Positions 51,935-61,627 of a stretch of DNA of 64,000 nucleotides are shown here, piece after piece; position 1 is the stretch's first letter; every line of letters starts with the position of its first letter. The DNA comes from MGBC131033 sp910585655 (GTDB taxonomy: Bacteria; Bacillota; Clostridia; Lachnospirales; Lachnospiraceae): positions 1 through 64,000 of the forward strand of contig CATBCG010000048.1 in assembly GCA_949502025.1 (NCBI GenBank), given 5' to 3'. Both the position numbers and the translations under genes were made by a program. The notes under the pieces were generated by a model, which searched no databases, was not told the DNA's origin, and saw only the letters and a list, made by a program, of their open reading frames with translations.

Positions 51935-54456
51935 TGCTGCTCCCTGTCCGCCACCACAGTCCGGCATGTTCTTTTCAGATCCAAAAAGTGATCGAGAGCT
52001 GGAAGCCGTCGGCGGTGTTGATTGAGGGACCATACAATGCCAATGATCTGATTCCGGTCATGGTGCATGAAGAGACAAGGGCGCCCTTTGCCATTTATTA
52101 TTCCTATCATGACAAGACCGGCAGACTGGCAGGATTAGAAGAAGCGGAGTCTGTGCCAGACGATCAGAAACGAAGGGCAGACCGTGAGTTTTACAAATGT
52201 TATTATCCGTTCCTAGACTACTCGCCGGAACTTTTGGCGCTGCGGGAAGCCAATCAAAGAGGGCTTGCTTCTGCTTTTATTGACCTGCCTTATGCCGATA
52301 TCCTGGCGGCTTCCAAAGAAGGAAAGGGATTGTTAAAGGAAGAGGAAAAAAACAATTACAACGACGATTATCTGCTGTCCCGCAACGTATATTTGGAATG
52401 CCTTTGTGAGAAAACAGGGTTACGAAATTTTGATGAGTTCTGGGAAAAATATTTTGAAGTAAACGGTCTGACGGAAGAAAGCGAGACATGGTTTTCTCAT
52501 TTGCTGACCTATTGCCGTCTGGCAAGGGAAAATACCCCGGTAGAATCTCTGCTGGAAGAGGGCTGTCTGGAACGGGAGGCGCATATGGCTGCCAGAATCG
52601 TTCAGTGGGTAGAGAAAAACGGGGCAGGAAAAGGCAGTAAAAAAGGAAAATCCAGGAAAAAAGCAGCAGAAAGCGAGTCAGAACGAACCGAAGCCAGGCA
52701 GGAGAATGAGTCTGAAAAAGTGGAAGCAGAGCCAGGGCTATATAAAATTCTGGTAATAACCGGCGGCTTTCATACGCCGGGGATTTTAGAACGGCTTTCG
52801 GAAGAAGGCTGGGCAGAGACAAAGAAGGCAGTCAAAAAGCTTTCGGAGAAAAAGGACAAAAATCAGAGTGTATACTTGATGCCGTATTCTATGGAGGCGG
52901 CGGACGCCCTCAATGGGTATTCCAGCGGGATGCCTTACGCGGGGTTTTACCAGCGGATTTGGGACAATATGTTTGAGAAGGAAGCCGGTCAGGAGAGCCA
53001 GGAGGCGCCGCAGGCTTACCGGAAAGCGGTGCTGGATTTGATCGTGGCTTCCGGGAAGGAGCTTCGCCGGAAGGAAGGATATCTTTCGACGTATGACGAA
53101 ATCTGTGCCTGGCAGATGGCGCAGGGGCTTTCCGAACTCCGGAACAAACCACAGCCGGGAGCTTATGAGTTAAAGGATGCGGTACTTTCTTCGTATGTCA
53201 AGGGAGAATATAATCTGGCTTCCGATACGCCGATTCGGATTCTGCAAAGGCTGATGATCGGCAACGCGACCGGAAGGCTCTGTAATATGGCAGATGTACC
53301 GCCGATTTTACATGACTTTGAGAAGCAGTGCAAAAGCCTTGGTCTGAAAACAAATGTCACGTTGGAGTCCGAACTAACATTGTCGATTTTTTCCGGGAAG
53401 AAGCATCGGAATATCAGTATGTTTTTACATCGGATGGTCTTTTTGGGGACGGGATTTGCCAGACGGGTCAAAGGACCGAACCTTCAGCTTCGTAAAGATC
53501 GGAATCTGATCCGGGAGATTTGGAAATATAGGTGGAGTACCCAGGTGCCGGCAGCCCTGATCGATGTGTCGGTGCATGGAGCGACGGTAGAAGAAGCGGC
53601 ATGCAGTGTGGTAAGAGAGCAGCTTAGGAAAGAAATCGGCGCAGGCGCGGCAGCCGGCTTGCTGACACAGGTATTTGAAATGGGTCTGACGGAACAGCTA
53701 GACGAGGTATACGGTCGGGTACAGGAACAGATGCTCCAGGATACGGATTTTTATTCGATTGCAGAGGCGATCAAGGCTCTGATGATGATGGAGGAGCTGG
53801 GGAGTCTCTATGATTCGGCAATGGAGCTGACAGGGTTGTTAAAAACGGGCGTACAGAAGCTGATTATGCTGCTGCCGTCTATGACCGGAATTAAAGATGA
53901 AAACTTATCTGCCTGTATGGACGCGCTCAAGCTTTTGTATCAGGTGACAGGTCGGGAGCGGATGGAACTATCCTCCGAACAGGAGGCGTATTATGCAGCT
54001 CTGGATCGGATGCTGGCAGAGCCGGAAATCCATGCCGGATTATATGGCTGTATCCATGGAATTTTATATGGCAGCGGCAGAGAGGATTCGGCAGCGGTGG
54101 AGATGGCATGCCGGGGATATCTGACCGGAACGAGGGAGCAGCTTTTACAGACCGCTCTGTTTTTCCGGGGGCTGTTTTATACTGCCAAGGATTTGATCTT
54201 TATAGGCGGGCAGATTTTAGGGATGTTGGATCAGTTTTTCGGTCAGGTAGAAGAAGGGGAATTTATGGAACTGCTGCCGGAGCTGCGGATGGCGTTTACG
54301 TATTTTACCCCAGCCGAAACAGATAAAATTGCCGGAATGGCGGCAGGACTGCATGGCAAGAAGCGGGAGGATATCACCGAGCGGACTGCAGTTCTTCCGG
54401 AATGGTATACGTATGGCAAGGAGCTGGATGAGTATGCCAAAGCATGTATGATTTAG
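51895..54456 (+). CDS. DUF5682-family protein (YehM-like)
   Basis: This 853-residue protein starts with a conserved-looking PVRHHSPAC and LIEGPYNAND segment that I associate with DUF5682, a family found beside MoxR/VWA/SWIM genes. A Lys/Glu-rich linker lies around 245-285; the rest is mainly helical with the ITGGFHTPG segment near residue 290. No enzymatic motif is recognised, though the N-terminal His-His and the EGP/GGFH elements recall hydrolase-like folds. Start at 51895 has GAGGGTGG; an ATG at 51922 is possible. Function unknown. Confidence 0.75.
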   Translation: METILRSEEMAEIMLLPVRHHSPACSFQIQKVIESWKPSAVLIEGPYNANDLIPVMVHEETRAPFAIYYSYHDKTGRLAGLEEAESVPDDQKRRADREFYKCYYPFLDYSPELLALREANQRGLASAFIDLPYADILAASKEGKGLLKEEEKNNYNDDYLLSRNVYLECLCEKTGLRNFDEFWEKYFEVNGLTEESETWFSHLLTYCRLARENTPVESLLEEGCLEREAHMAARIVQWVEKNGAGKGSKKGKSRKKAAESESERTEARQENESEKVEAEPGLYKILVITGGFHTPGILERLSEEGWAETKKAVKKLSEKKDKNQSVYLMPYSMEAADALNGYSSGMPYAGFYQRIWDNMFEKEAGQESQEAPQAYRKAVLDLIVASGKELRRKEGYLSTYDEICAWQMAQGLSELRNKPQPGAYELKDAVLSSYVKGEYNLASDTPIRILQRLMIGNATGRLCNMADVPPILHDFEKQCKSLGLKTNVTLESELTLSIFSGKKHRNISMFLHRMVFLGTGFARRVKGPNLQLRKDRNLIREIWKYRWSTQVPAALIDVSVHGATVEEAACSVVREQLRKEIGAGAAAGLLTQVFEMGLTEQLDEVYGRVQEQMLQDTDFYSIAEAIKALMMMEELGSLYDSAMELTGLLKTGVQKLIMLLPSMTGIKDENLSACMDALKLLYQVTGRERMELSSEQEAYYAALDRMLAEPEIHAGLYGCIHGILYGSGREDSAAVEMACRGYLTGTREQLLQTALFFRGLFYTAKDLIFIGGQILGMLDQFFGQVEEGEFMELLPELRMAFTYFTPAETDKIAGMAAGLHGKKREDITERTAVLPEWYTYGKELDEYAKACMI

Positions 54457-54477
54457 CCGGAGGGGAGGGAGAAAGAG

Positions 54478-55611
54478 ATGGCAGACGAGCAGGATATGTT
54501 AAACCGCTGGCGACTGGTTCTTGGAAAGTATGCGGCAGGGCAGATTTCCTTTTCCGGAGACGAACACGGAAGCCTGAAGCTGATGGATATGGAGCAGGTG
54601 CTGGACTATTTGTATAGCAGAGAATACGGGGAAGAGCAGGGGATCCGGGAGGATCGGGGCGGCGGAAGTGAGGCGTCCCAGCCGACGATTCCCCAGTGGC
54701 TTTCCAAGGTCAAAAAACTGTTTCCAAAGCAGACCGTTGAGATTATGGAACATCACGCTCTGGAAAAATATGGAATGACGGAGCTTTTGACCGATCCGGA
54801 GGTGCTGCGGAAGCTAGAGCCAAACAAAGAATTGCTAAAAACAATCCTGGAATTAAAGCATATGATGAAGGGCGAAGTGCTGCAGCTTGCAAAAGAAGTG
54901 GTACGGAAGGTAGCGGAAGAGATTACAAAAAAGCTCGAACAGGATATTCGGAAATCCTTTTTTGGACGAATCGACCGCAATTCGAGCAGTCCCGTTCGCT
55001 CGATCCGGAATCTGGATATGAAACGGACGATTCGGATGAATTTGAAAAATTATGATACCGAGCAGAGTCAGATCCTGCTAAAACAGATTTATTTTAATTC
55101 CAGAATGAAAAAATACAACCAATGGCGTGTGATTATCTGTGTAGATGAAAGTGGTTCGATGCTTGATTCGGTGATTCACAGCGCCGTGATGGCAGGAATT
55201 TTTGCCAAACTGCCGATGTTAGATACAAAGCTGGTAATTTTTGATACAAACGTGGTAGATTTGAGCGGTTATGTAGACGATCCGGTCGAAACCCTGATGA
55301 GCGTCCAGCTTGGCGGCGGCACGAACATTGCCGGAGCGCTTTCCTACTGTGAAAGGTTAATTGATTTTCCGTACCGCACGATGCTGGTGCTGGTGACGGA
55401 TTTGTACGAGGGCGGAGGCTATCAGAATCTGTATCGTATCAGCAAAGGGATTATTGAAAGCGGAGCAAAGATGGTCGTACTGACGGCGTTAGACATGGAG
55501 GCGAATCCGCAATATGACCGTCATGCGGCGGCAGTCCTGGCTGGAATGGGGGCTTCGGTAGGTGCGATGACCCCAGAGGAGCTGGCAGGCTTTATTGCAA
55601 AGGTGATCTGA
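54478..55611 (+). CDS. VWA-domain protein (YehP-like)
   Basis: This 377-residue protein has a helical N-terminal half (1-205) and a C-terminal von Willebrand A domain with a complete MIDAS: DESGSM (about 222-227), the GGGTN threonine (about 281) and VTDLYEGG. No signal peptide or membrane helix, so it acts in the cytosol. VWA proteins of this kind partner with MoxR ATPases. Start follows GGAGGGAG, 21 bases after the DUF5682 stop. Confidence 0.9.
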   Translation: MADEQDMLNRWRLVLGKYAAGQISFSGDEHGSLKLMDMEQVLDYLYSREYGEEQGIREDRGGGSEASQPTIPQWLSKVKKLFPKQTVEIMEHHALEKYGMTELLTDPEVLRKLEPNKELLKTILELKHMMKGEVLQLAKEVVRKVAEEITKKLEQDIRKSFFGRIDRNSSSPVRSIRNLDMKRTIRMNLKNYDTEQSQILLKQIYFNSRMKKYNQWRVIICVDESGSMLDSVIHSAVMAGIFAKLPMLDTKLVIFDTNVVDLSGYVDDPVETLMSVQLGGGTNIAGALSYCERLIDFPYRTMLVLVTDLYEGGGYQNLYRISKGIIESGAKMVVLTALDMEANPQYDRHAAAVLAGMGASVGAMTPEELAGFIAKVI

Positions 55612-55632
55612 CGTAGGAAAAGGAAAAGGGTT

Positions 55633-57462
55633 ATGGGTAACTGGAAAGAATGGTTAAAAGAGATCGACGACGATTATTTGATCGGAATCTCCAATAAGGG
55701 TCTGGTAAAGCGTGCCTATAAGGACAAGGAGGCGGGAGACTACGAGGTACTCTCCATGGAAGAGGAAGCCGGGGTACGAGTAGGCGAGGAAACCGTGCAG
55801 GTACGCTATCCGTTAGGAGAAAGCGGCTGTTCGTGTCCTTCCCGGACGATTTGCCGTCATGTGATATTAGGAATTTTAGCCGTCAAGGAGCAGACGCAGG
55901 CGGAAGGGACAAACGTTTCGGAAAAGACCGAAGACGCGGATGGCGGGGCGGCAGAAACAGCAGGTGAGGAGCAGAATGCCGAAACAGAAACCGGAGTGGC
56001 AGATACGGTGCAGGACACAGAAGCCGGGACGATAGAAAAGCCGCCATTGACAGAGCTGGAGGCGGAAATCGCCGCTTATCCGTTTGCCTCTCTTCAGAAA
56101 ATTCTCGGCGTACGGTATCTTCAGGCGATGATAAGCGACGTCCGTTCCATGCAGCGTCCGGAGATTACCAAGACAAGTATTATCACGGTAAAACTTCCGC
56201 GAAAAGAACAAACGGTAAAGCTTCTTTCACCGTTGGAGTATTCGACGTGTACCTGTCATAAAAAGGAATTTTGTGTTCATAAAGCGGCGGCGGTATTGTG
56301 GTATCAACTGGAACACAACATGACGACGTTGGATGAGTTAGAAAAGGAAACAGGAGATAAGACAGAGTATGAGATCGGGCAGATCCGGGAAGCTGCCCGT
56401 CAAATGAAAGAGTTTTTGGAAGAATTGTTGGACACCGGGCTTGCCAGGGTATCACCGGATGTGCTGGAATATCTGGAACGGCTTGCGATCATCAGTCATA
56501 ATGCGAAGCTGGCTCGATTTGAAGGGTATTGGCGCGCTTTATATGATTCCTATGGTAATTATTTAAAACGGAAAGCGTCTTTTCGTATCAGAGATCTCAT
56601 GCAGCAGACTGCCAGACTGTACCGCAGGGTAGAATTGCTTTTGGCAGCAGAAAACAGCGAGCAGGTGTTCCGGTTGGCAGGAGAATTTAAGTCGGATTAT
56701 ATTCCAATCGGCAATCTGGATCTGATTGGGATTGCGATGGAGCATTTTGAAAGTCAGACCGGATACGCGGGAGAGACGATTTATTTTCTGGAGGAGCATA
56801 CCAAAGAATGGTATACGTATACGTCTGCCAGACCGATGTTCTATGACAAATCAGGTCGCGCAGGCTGGCAGGGCAAGGCGCCGTCTCCATGGGGTCTTCC
56901 GGTTTCGTTAGTCGATTTGACAGAGGCGCGGATTCATCTGCAGGGCGCAAGAAGCGACGGGCATGGAAGATTGTCCTCTAGTCAGGAGACAAAAGGAGAA
57001 CTGGCAGGGGACAGACGTTATGAAAACCGGCTGCATACCAGTGATTTGGGCGGCTGGTATTACCAGGATTTCGGGAAACTGTTTGACGAACAGATTGGGC
57101 AGAAGAAACCAAAGTGGCTGCGGGAGCAAACCGGAGCGGACGGCGGAGAGGCAGAAGGAGAAGAGTCAGATGGTGGCGATAAGCTCAGATTTGTCTTTTT
57201 ACGACCGGATTCCTGCGCAAAAGCCGTTTTTTCGGAAACCGAGCAAAGGCTGTATATGAGCTTGTTCGATGCCGCCGGACGGGAGGTCGTGATTGAAGTG
57301 GCATATTCCAAACGGGAAGCGTGGGGGATTCGTTATCTGGAACGACTGCGGGAAAAGCGGCGTCCTTGCTTTTTTGGAAGGATTTACCTGCGCGACGGAA
57401 GGATTCGTATGTATCCGATAAGCGTGCTGGAGAAAGGAGATCTGGAGGAAGATGGAGAATGA
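55633..57462 (+). CDS. Protein with two SWIM zinc fingers (YehQ-like)
   Basis: This 609-residue protein contains two SWIM-type motifs: CSCPSRTICRH (about residue 63) and CTCHKKEFCVH (about 204), each Cys-x-Cys followed by Cys-x-His. An acidic linker separates them (about 90-135). SWIM fingers bind nucleic acid or protein. The C-terminal 350 residues have no recognised domain. The 3' end overlaps the next small gene by 11 bases. Confidence 0.85.
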   Translation: MGNWKEWLKEIDDDYLIGISNKGLVKRAYKDKEAGDYEVLSMEEEAGVRVGEETVQVRYPLGESGCSCPSRTICRHVILGILAVKEQTQAEGTNVSEKTEDADGGAAETAGEEQNAETETGVADTVQDTEAGTIEKPPLTELEAEIAAYPFASLQKILGVRYLQAMISDVRSMQRPEITKTSIITVKLPRKEQTVKLLSPLEYSTCTCHKKEFCVHKAAAVLWYQLEHNMTTLDELEKETGDKTEYEIGQIREAARQMKEFLEELLDTGLARVSPDVLEYLERLAIISHNAKLARFEGYWRALYDSYGNYLKRKASFRIRDLMQQTARLYRRVELLLAAENSEQVFRLAGEFKSDYIPIGNLDLIGIAMEHFESQTGYAGETIYFLEEHTKEWYTYTSARPMFYDKSGRAGWQGKAPSPWGLPVSLVDLTEARIHLQGARSDGHGRLSSSQETKGELAGDRRYENRLHTSDLGGWYYQDFGKLFDEQIGQKKPKWLREQTGADGGEAEGEESDGGDKLRFVFLRPDSCAKAVFSETEQRLYMSLFDAAGREVVIEVAYSKREAWGIRYLERLREKRRPCFFGRIYLRDGRIRMYPISVLEKGDLEEDGE

Positions 57463-57793
57463 GAGTAGGGAAGAGGCAGTAGGGGTGCTGCTGGCAGATA
57501 CCGGAAATCTTTTGGAAGAACTCTATCAAAGCGGCTTTGGCACGGTACATGACAGCACATTGGACGCTCTAAAGAAGATGACGGAACTGACCGAACAATA
57601 TGGAATGTCGTATTTATCCGAGCTGGTCGGGAAGCTGACGGAAGGTCTCTCCATGCGGCGCCACCAGATCGAAAAAAAGGCAGAGCGTTCCACAGAAAGC
57701 TTGGCGAAGCTTTATACGCAGATCAATGAATATCTGTATATCTGTGAAGAAAAAATGCTCTACGATAAAGGGCGCGTTTATTACGAAGACTGA
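57452..57793 (+). CDS. Small helical protein inside the MoxR-DUF4132 operon
   Basis: This 113-residue product is not recognised. It is predicted all-helical with many Glu, Lys and Leu residues (LLEELYQSGF, LSMRRHQIEKKAERST), suggesting a coiled-coil adaptor. GGAGG precedes the ATG, which lies within the end of the SWIM gene, so translation is likely coupled. Its retention between the SWIM and DUF4132 genes suggests a structural role in the same complex. Confidence 0.7.
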   Translation: MENESREEAVGVLLADTGNLLEELYQSGFGTVHDSTLDALKKMTELTEQYGMSYLSELVGKLTEGLSMRRHQIEKKAERSTESLAKLYTQINEYLYICEEKMLYDKGRVYYED

Positions 57794-57852
57794 TAGAGCA
57801 AAGAAACAAAGATATCCGGGGAATTCCGGGTCAAAAGGAGGTATGGATCGTT

Positions 57853-60800
57853 ATGAACACAAACGACATCAGAAGCCAAAAAATCTATGAAGCATTGGAA
57901 ACTCTGCCGCTTTCAGAAAAGGAATTGGAGCAGGCAGAAGCCTATGTGCTGGGAGAAGCGATAGAAGGGATGGAAGCGAAGGAGGAAAGCGATTTTCTGA
58001 CGCAGTTTTCCTTTCAGGATTTATCACATGTTCCTTCGGATAAAATCGCCCGCTTATTCCGCGATTTATCCAAACGGAACCGTTCGGAAGAATTGACCAG
58101 ACTGTTTAACCTGCTGTTTGCGATTGGGCAATCTACCAGCGGTCAGCTTATTCCGTTGGATATGATTACCTGGAACAAAAGCGGACTTCGCTGCGAGAAG
58201 TGGAAAAAACTGGCTCTCTATGGTCAGATGATGGCTAGAAATCAGTATCAGCTAACCGGGCATTCGTTAACTACCTTATTGAATTTGACTGACGGAGAAG
58301 CCACAGAGCTGTTAAAAGCTGTAAACGCGCAACGGGAGAAAAAATCAGACAGCAAGCTGATTTTGCTGGCGGCTTATTTCCTTTGCAAATATCCGAACCG
58401 GGATGCCTTAGAGGAAAACGGCGGGCTTTGGAAAGAAGAAGAAAAACAGTCAGGCGGTTTGCTGGCAGCGTTCGGCAGGCTGTTTAGCCGGAAAAAGAAC
58501 GGGAAGGATACCGAGCCGGACGATGGGGACGTCGCTGTTATGAAGCAGTATGAGGATTTGATGCTTGCACTGCTTTCGGATTTTTTCCGCAATCAGATTC
58601 ATATGCCGAATGCCATTAAGATTTTGGAGGACATCAAAAATGATCAGGTGACGGAAAGAACCTTGCAGATGGCTGGAAAAAACATTCGGATGTCGCAGTA
58701 TACGCTCTCTCTGTTGGGTGGCACGGCGTATTTAAACTTCCCGCTTTCTGCCCTCCTGCGAAACGTAGTAAAAATTTTCTTTGCGGCAAATCTTGCCTCG
58801 ACGTTAGGAGCGCTCGTTTCGATTAGTCTTGGTACTTCCATGGATCTGATGATCAGAGGCGGTAATTTCGATAGGACATTTGATATTCCGCCGTCCGACT
58901 ATATTCGTTTCCTCGCTCTGAAAAGCTATAACAAATTGCTGAAGATTCAGCTCCAGAGAAACGAGGGAAGCTACTTGGCTGTAATCGATCAGATCGATAT
59001 CCAGCCGGCGAGCGAGATGTTAGAAATCATCAAAGAAGAAAAACCGGATTTGTACCAGAAACTCCGGGCAGAACGGCAGAGAACCGGCAACAATAAGCAA
59101 AAGGAAAAGGTCATTGCCGCGATGGTCAGTGATTTAGGGCAGCATGTCAACGAGGTAAAAGACTATTTGCGTGAGAACTGTGAAATCGAAACACTGTATC
59201 CGTTTGCGGATTCTATGTCCAGTGGTTATAGTTATAGAGGCTACCAGGAGTGGAATGTGCTTTCCGCTTTTGAAAAGAACTATATGGACGAGGAATTTGT
59301 CCGCCGCTGCATCGTGGTGATGCTGTTTCAGAAAGCAGGTTCGCTTTTTGTCAATATGTTGCGGATAACGTATTCTGATATTGATACAAAGAAGTTTCAT
59401 CAGCTTTTCCAGGATCTTGAGAAGTCCAGGGTCAACGTTTCCTGGCAGCTTTCCGCACTGGCGCTGATCTACGATGCCTTTTATTCGGAGAGCCAGAAGG
59501 AACGGATTGTTATGGAGGCAAAAGGGATCTTTGAAAAGTATCTCGAACAGAAGAGGGAGGAAACACTGATTGCCTTTTCCCAGGGAGAAGCGGTCGTGCG
59601 CAGCTTTGCCCTGAGCGTATTGAAAGAGCATCCGGAGGAAAACAAACAGGAGATTTTAAGCTATTCGACAGACAGCTCGAAGGCAGTGAAAGAAAATCTG
59701 CTTTATATTCTGCAGGGGCAGAAGGGATGGGAAGAGGAAGTAAAGGCTTTTCTTTCTTCTAAAAAAGCCGGAGAGCGGGAACTGGCAGTTCGGACGCTGC
59801 TGTATTGGCAGGGAGAGGAGAAAACCTATCAAGATCTGTTTACGCAGGCGTTGGAAAAGGAAAAGAATGCCAAAATGAGATTGCTGTTACAGGAAGTGTT
59901 ACAGCTTACCACAGAGGGAGCGGAAGGCAGCACAGGCGGAAAGCCGGTGACAAAAACGGATTTGGTCAAGGAGCTGCATAAAGGCGGCAGAAAGCGCAGC
60001 CTGGCATGGGCGTATGACGGTACTCCGTTTTCCGAAGTGCATAAAAAGAACGGCGAACTGGCAGACGAAGAATATCTGCAGGCGATTTTGATCTGTTATT
60101 CTTCCGTAGACGGTTGCGGTGTAAGCAAAAATGCCGCTCTGCTGGCAGAGGAGTTAAAGCCGGAAGAATTGGCGATATATGTCAATGAATTGTTTGATAA
60201 ATGGATGGCGGCAGGAGCAGAAGCGAAAAAACGCTGGGTCTTGTATGCAGCGGCGATTCACGGTGGCGCAGAGATTATCCAGAAGCTTCAGCATCAGCTA
60301 ACCGAATGGCCGCAGAATTCCAGAGGGGCGATTGCGGCGGAAGCCGTACAGGCATTAAGCTTAAATCCGCTTCCACAGGCGCTTTTGATTGTAGACGGAA
60401 TTTCCAGAAAGTTTAAATTCAAACAAGTGAAGTCAGCGGCGGTCAAGGCGTTGGAGTTTGCAGCTTCGCAGCTAGGAATTACCACGGAAGAACTGGCGGA
60501 TCGAATTGTGCCGGATATGGGCTTTGACGAAAATGTAGAACGGAAGTTTGATTACGGTACCCGTAGCTTTACCGTGACTATGACGCCTGCTTTGGAGATC
60601 GAGGTCTATGATGAGTCCGGAAAGAAATTAAAGAATCTGCCGTCTCCGGGCAAACGGGACGACGAGGAAACGGCAAAGGCTGCCTACGAAGAATTCAAGC
60701 AGATGAAAAAGCAGATGAAGTTGACTGTCAGCAGTCAGAAGCAACGTCTGGAGATGGCGCTTTCTACCGGCAGAGAGTGGACGGTAGATGCCTGGAAGGC

Positions 60801-61509
60801 GCTCTTTGTAAAAAATCCGGTCATGCATCAGTTTGCTATCGGTCTGATCTGGGGAACCTACAACGAGCAGCATGAGCTGCTGCAAAGCTTCCGTTATATG
60901 GAGGATGGTTCCTTTAATACCGAGGAGGAAGACGAGTACGAATTACCGGAAGCTACCTATAAGATTGGTCTTGTACATCCGACGGAGCTTTCTGCGGAAT
61001 CCAGAGAAACCTGGAAAGAACAGCTTTCTGATTATGAAATTACCCAGCCGTTTGAACAGCTTGAGCGGACGATTTACCAGCTGAGCGAAGAAGAGAAACA
61101 ATTACAGCGTCTAGAACGGTTTGGCGGCTGTATCGTCAACGATTTGTCCTTAAACGGAAAGCTGCTTGGCATGGGGTGGTATCGTGGCTCCGTGGTCGAT
61201 GGCGGCGGATTTTATGTGTATTACAGAGAAGATGCCGAGATTGGGCTTGGCGTGGAACTGTATTTTTCCGGAACTTATGTATCTCCGTATGGAGAGGACG
61301 TTACGATTTACGATGCGAGATTTTATAAACCAGGAGAGGTAGAACGCGGCAGCTATGTCTATGACGAGGTAGATAAAAAGCGGGCGATTTTCCTGCGCGA
61401 CGTGCCTTCCAGATATTTCAGCGAGATTGTCTGGCAGCTAACTCGGGCGACCGCTTCTAGCCAGGAACGGGATGAAAGCTGGAGTAATGATTGGCCGAAG
61501 GAAAAGTAA
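57853..61509 (+). CDS. DUF4132-domain giant protein (YehI/MolR-like)
   Basis: This 1218-residue cytosolic protein is mostly helical, with HEAT-like repeats likely between about 540 and 850. The C-terminal DUF4132 core is recognisable (GLVHPTELSAESRETWKE, then LSDYEITQPFEQLERTIYQLS). E. coli YehI, sometimes labelled a molybdate metabolism regulator, shares this domain. The start follows AAGGAGG. It is the last and largest gene of the operon, 59 bases after the small helical gene. Biochemical role unknown. Confidence 0.85.
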   Translation: MNTNDIRSQKIYEALETLPLSEKELEQAEAYVLGEAIEGMEAKEESDFLTQFSFQDLSHVPSDKIARLFRDLSKRNRSEELTRLFNLLFAIGQSTSGQLIPLDMITWNKSGLRCEKWKKLALYGQMMARNQYQLTGHSLTTLLNLTDGEATELLKAVNAQREKKSDSKLILLAAYFLCKYPNRDALEENGGLWKEEEKQSGGLLAAFGRLFSRKKNGKDTEPDDGDVAVMKQYEDLMLALLSDFFRNQIHMPNAIKILEDIKNDQVTERTLQMAGKNIRMSQYTLSLLGGTAYLNFPLSALLRNVVKIFFAANLASTLGALVSISLGTSMDLMIRGGNFDRTFDIPPSDYIRFLALKSYNKLLKIQLQRNEGSYLAVIDQIDIQPASEMLEIIKEEKPDLYQKLRAERQRTGNNKQKEKVIAAMVSDLGQHVNEVKDYLRENCEIETLYPFADSMSSGYSYRGYQEWNVLSAFEKNYMDEEFVRRCIVVMLFQKAGSLFVNMLRITYSDIDTKKFHQLFQDLEKSRVNVSWQLSALALIYDAFYSESQKERIVMEAKGIFEKYLEQKREETLIAFSQGEAVVRSFALSVLKEHPEENKQEILSYSTDSSKAVKENLLYILQGQKGWEEEVKAFLSSKKAGERELAVRTLLYWQGEEKTYQDLFTQALEKEKNAKMRLLLQEVLQLTTEGAEGSTGGKPVTKTDLVKELHKGGRKRSLAWAYDGTPFSEVHKKNGELADEEYLQAILICYSSVDGCGVSKNAALLAEELKPEELAIYVNELFDKWMAAGAEAKKRWVLYAAAIHGGAEIIQKLQHQLTEWPQNSRGAIAAEAVQALSLNPLPQALLIVDGISRKFKFKQVKSAAVKALEFAASQLGITTEELADRIVPDMGFDENVERKFDYGTRSFTVTMTPALEIEVYDESGKKLKNLPSPGKRDDEETAKAAYEEFKQMKKQMKLTVSSQKQRLEMALSTGREWTVDAWKALFVKNPVMHQFAIGLIWGTYNEQHELLQSFRYMEDGSFNTEEEDEYELPEATYKIGLVHPTELSAESRETWKEQLSDYEITQPFEQLERTIYQLSEEEKQLQRLERFGGCIVNDLSLNGKLLGMGWYRGSVVDGGGFYVYYREDAEIGLGVELYFSGTYVSPYGEDVTIYDARFYKPGEVERGSYVYDEVDKKRAIFLRDVPSRYFSEIVWQLTRATASSQERDESWSNDWPKEK

Positions 61510-61539
61510 GGATTATTTCGTTCATTTTTTGGCTTGTTG

Positions 61540-61569
61540 TTGACAATCGTAGTTGTATAGTGTTAAAAT
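61540..61569 (+). promoter_or_regulatory. Promoter of the REC-HD-GYP gene
   Basis: TTGACA (61540-61545) and TAAAAT (61564-61569) are spaced by 18 bases with a TGT extension before the -10 box. No terminator hairpin is visible between the DUF4132 stop and this promoter. Confidence 0.7.
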
Positions 61570-61627
61570 GGTGCTATATCGGATTTACGTAAAAGTAACC
61601 AGACTAGAGGATGCAGGAGAGTGCAGG

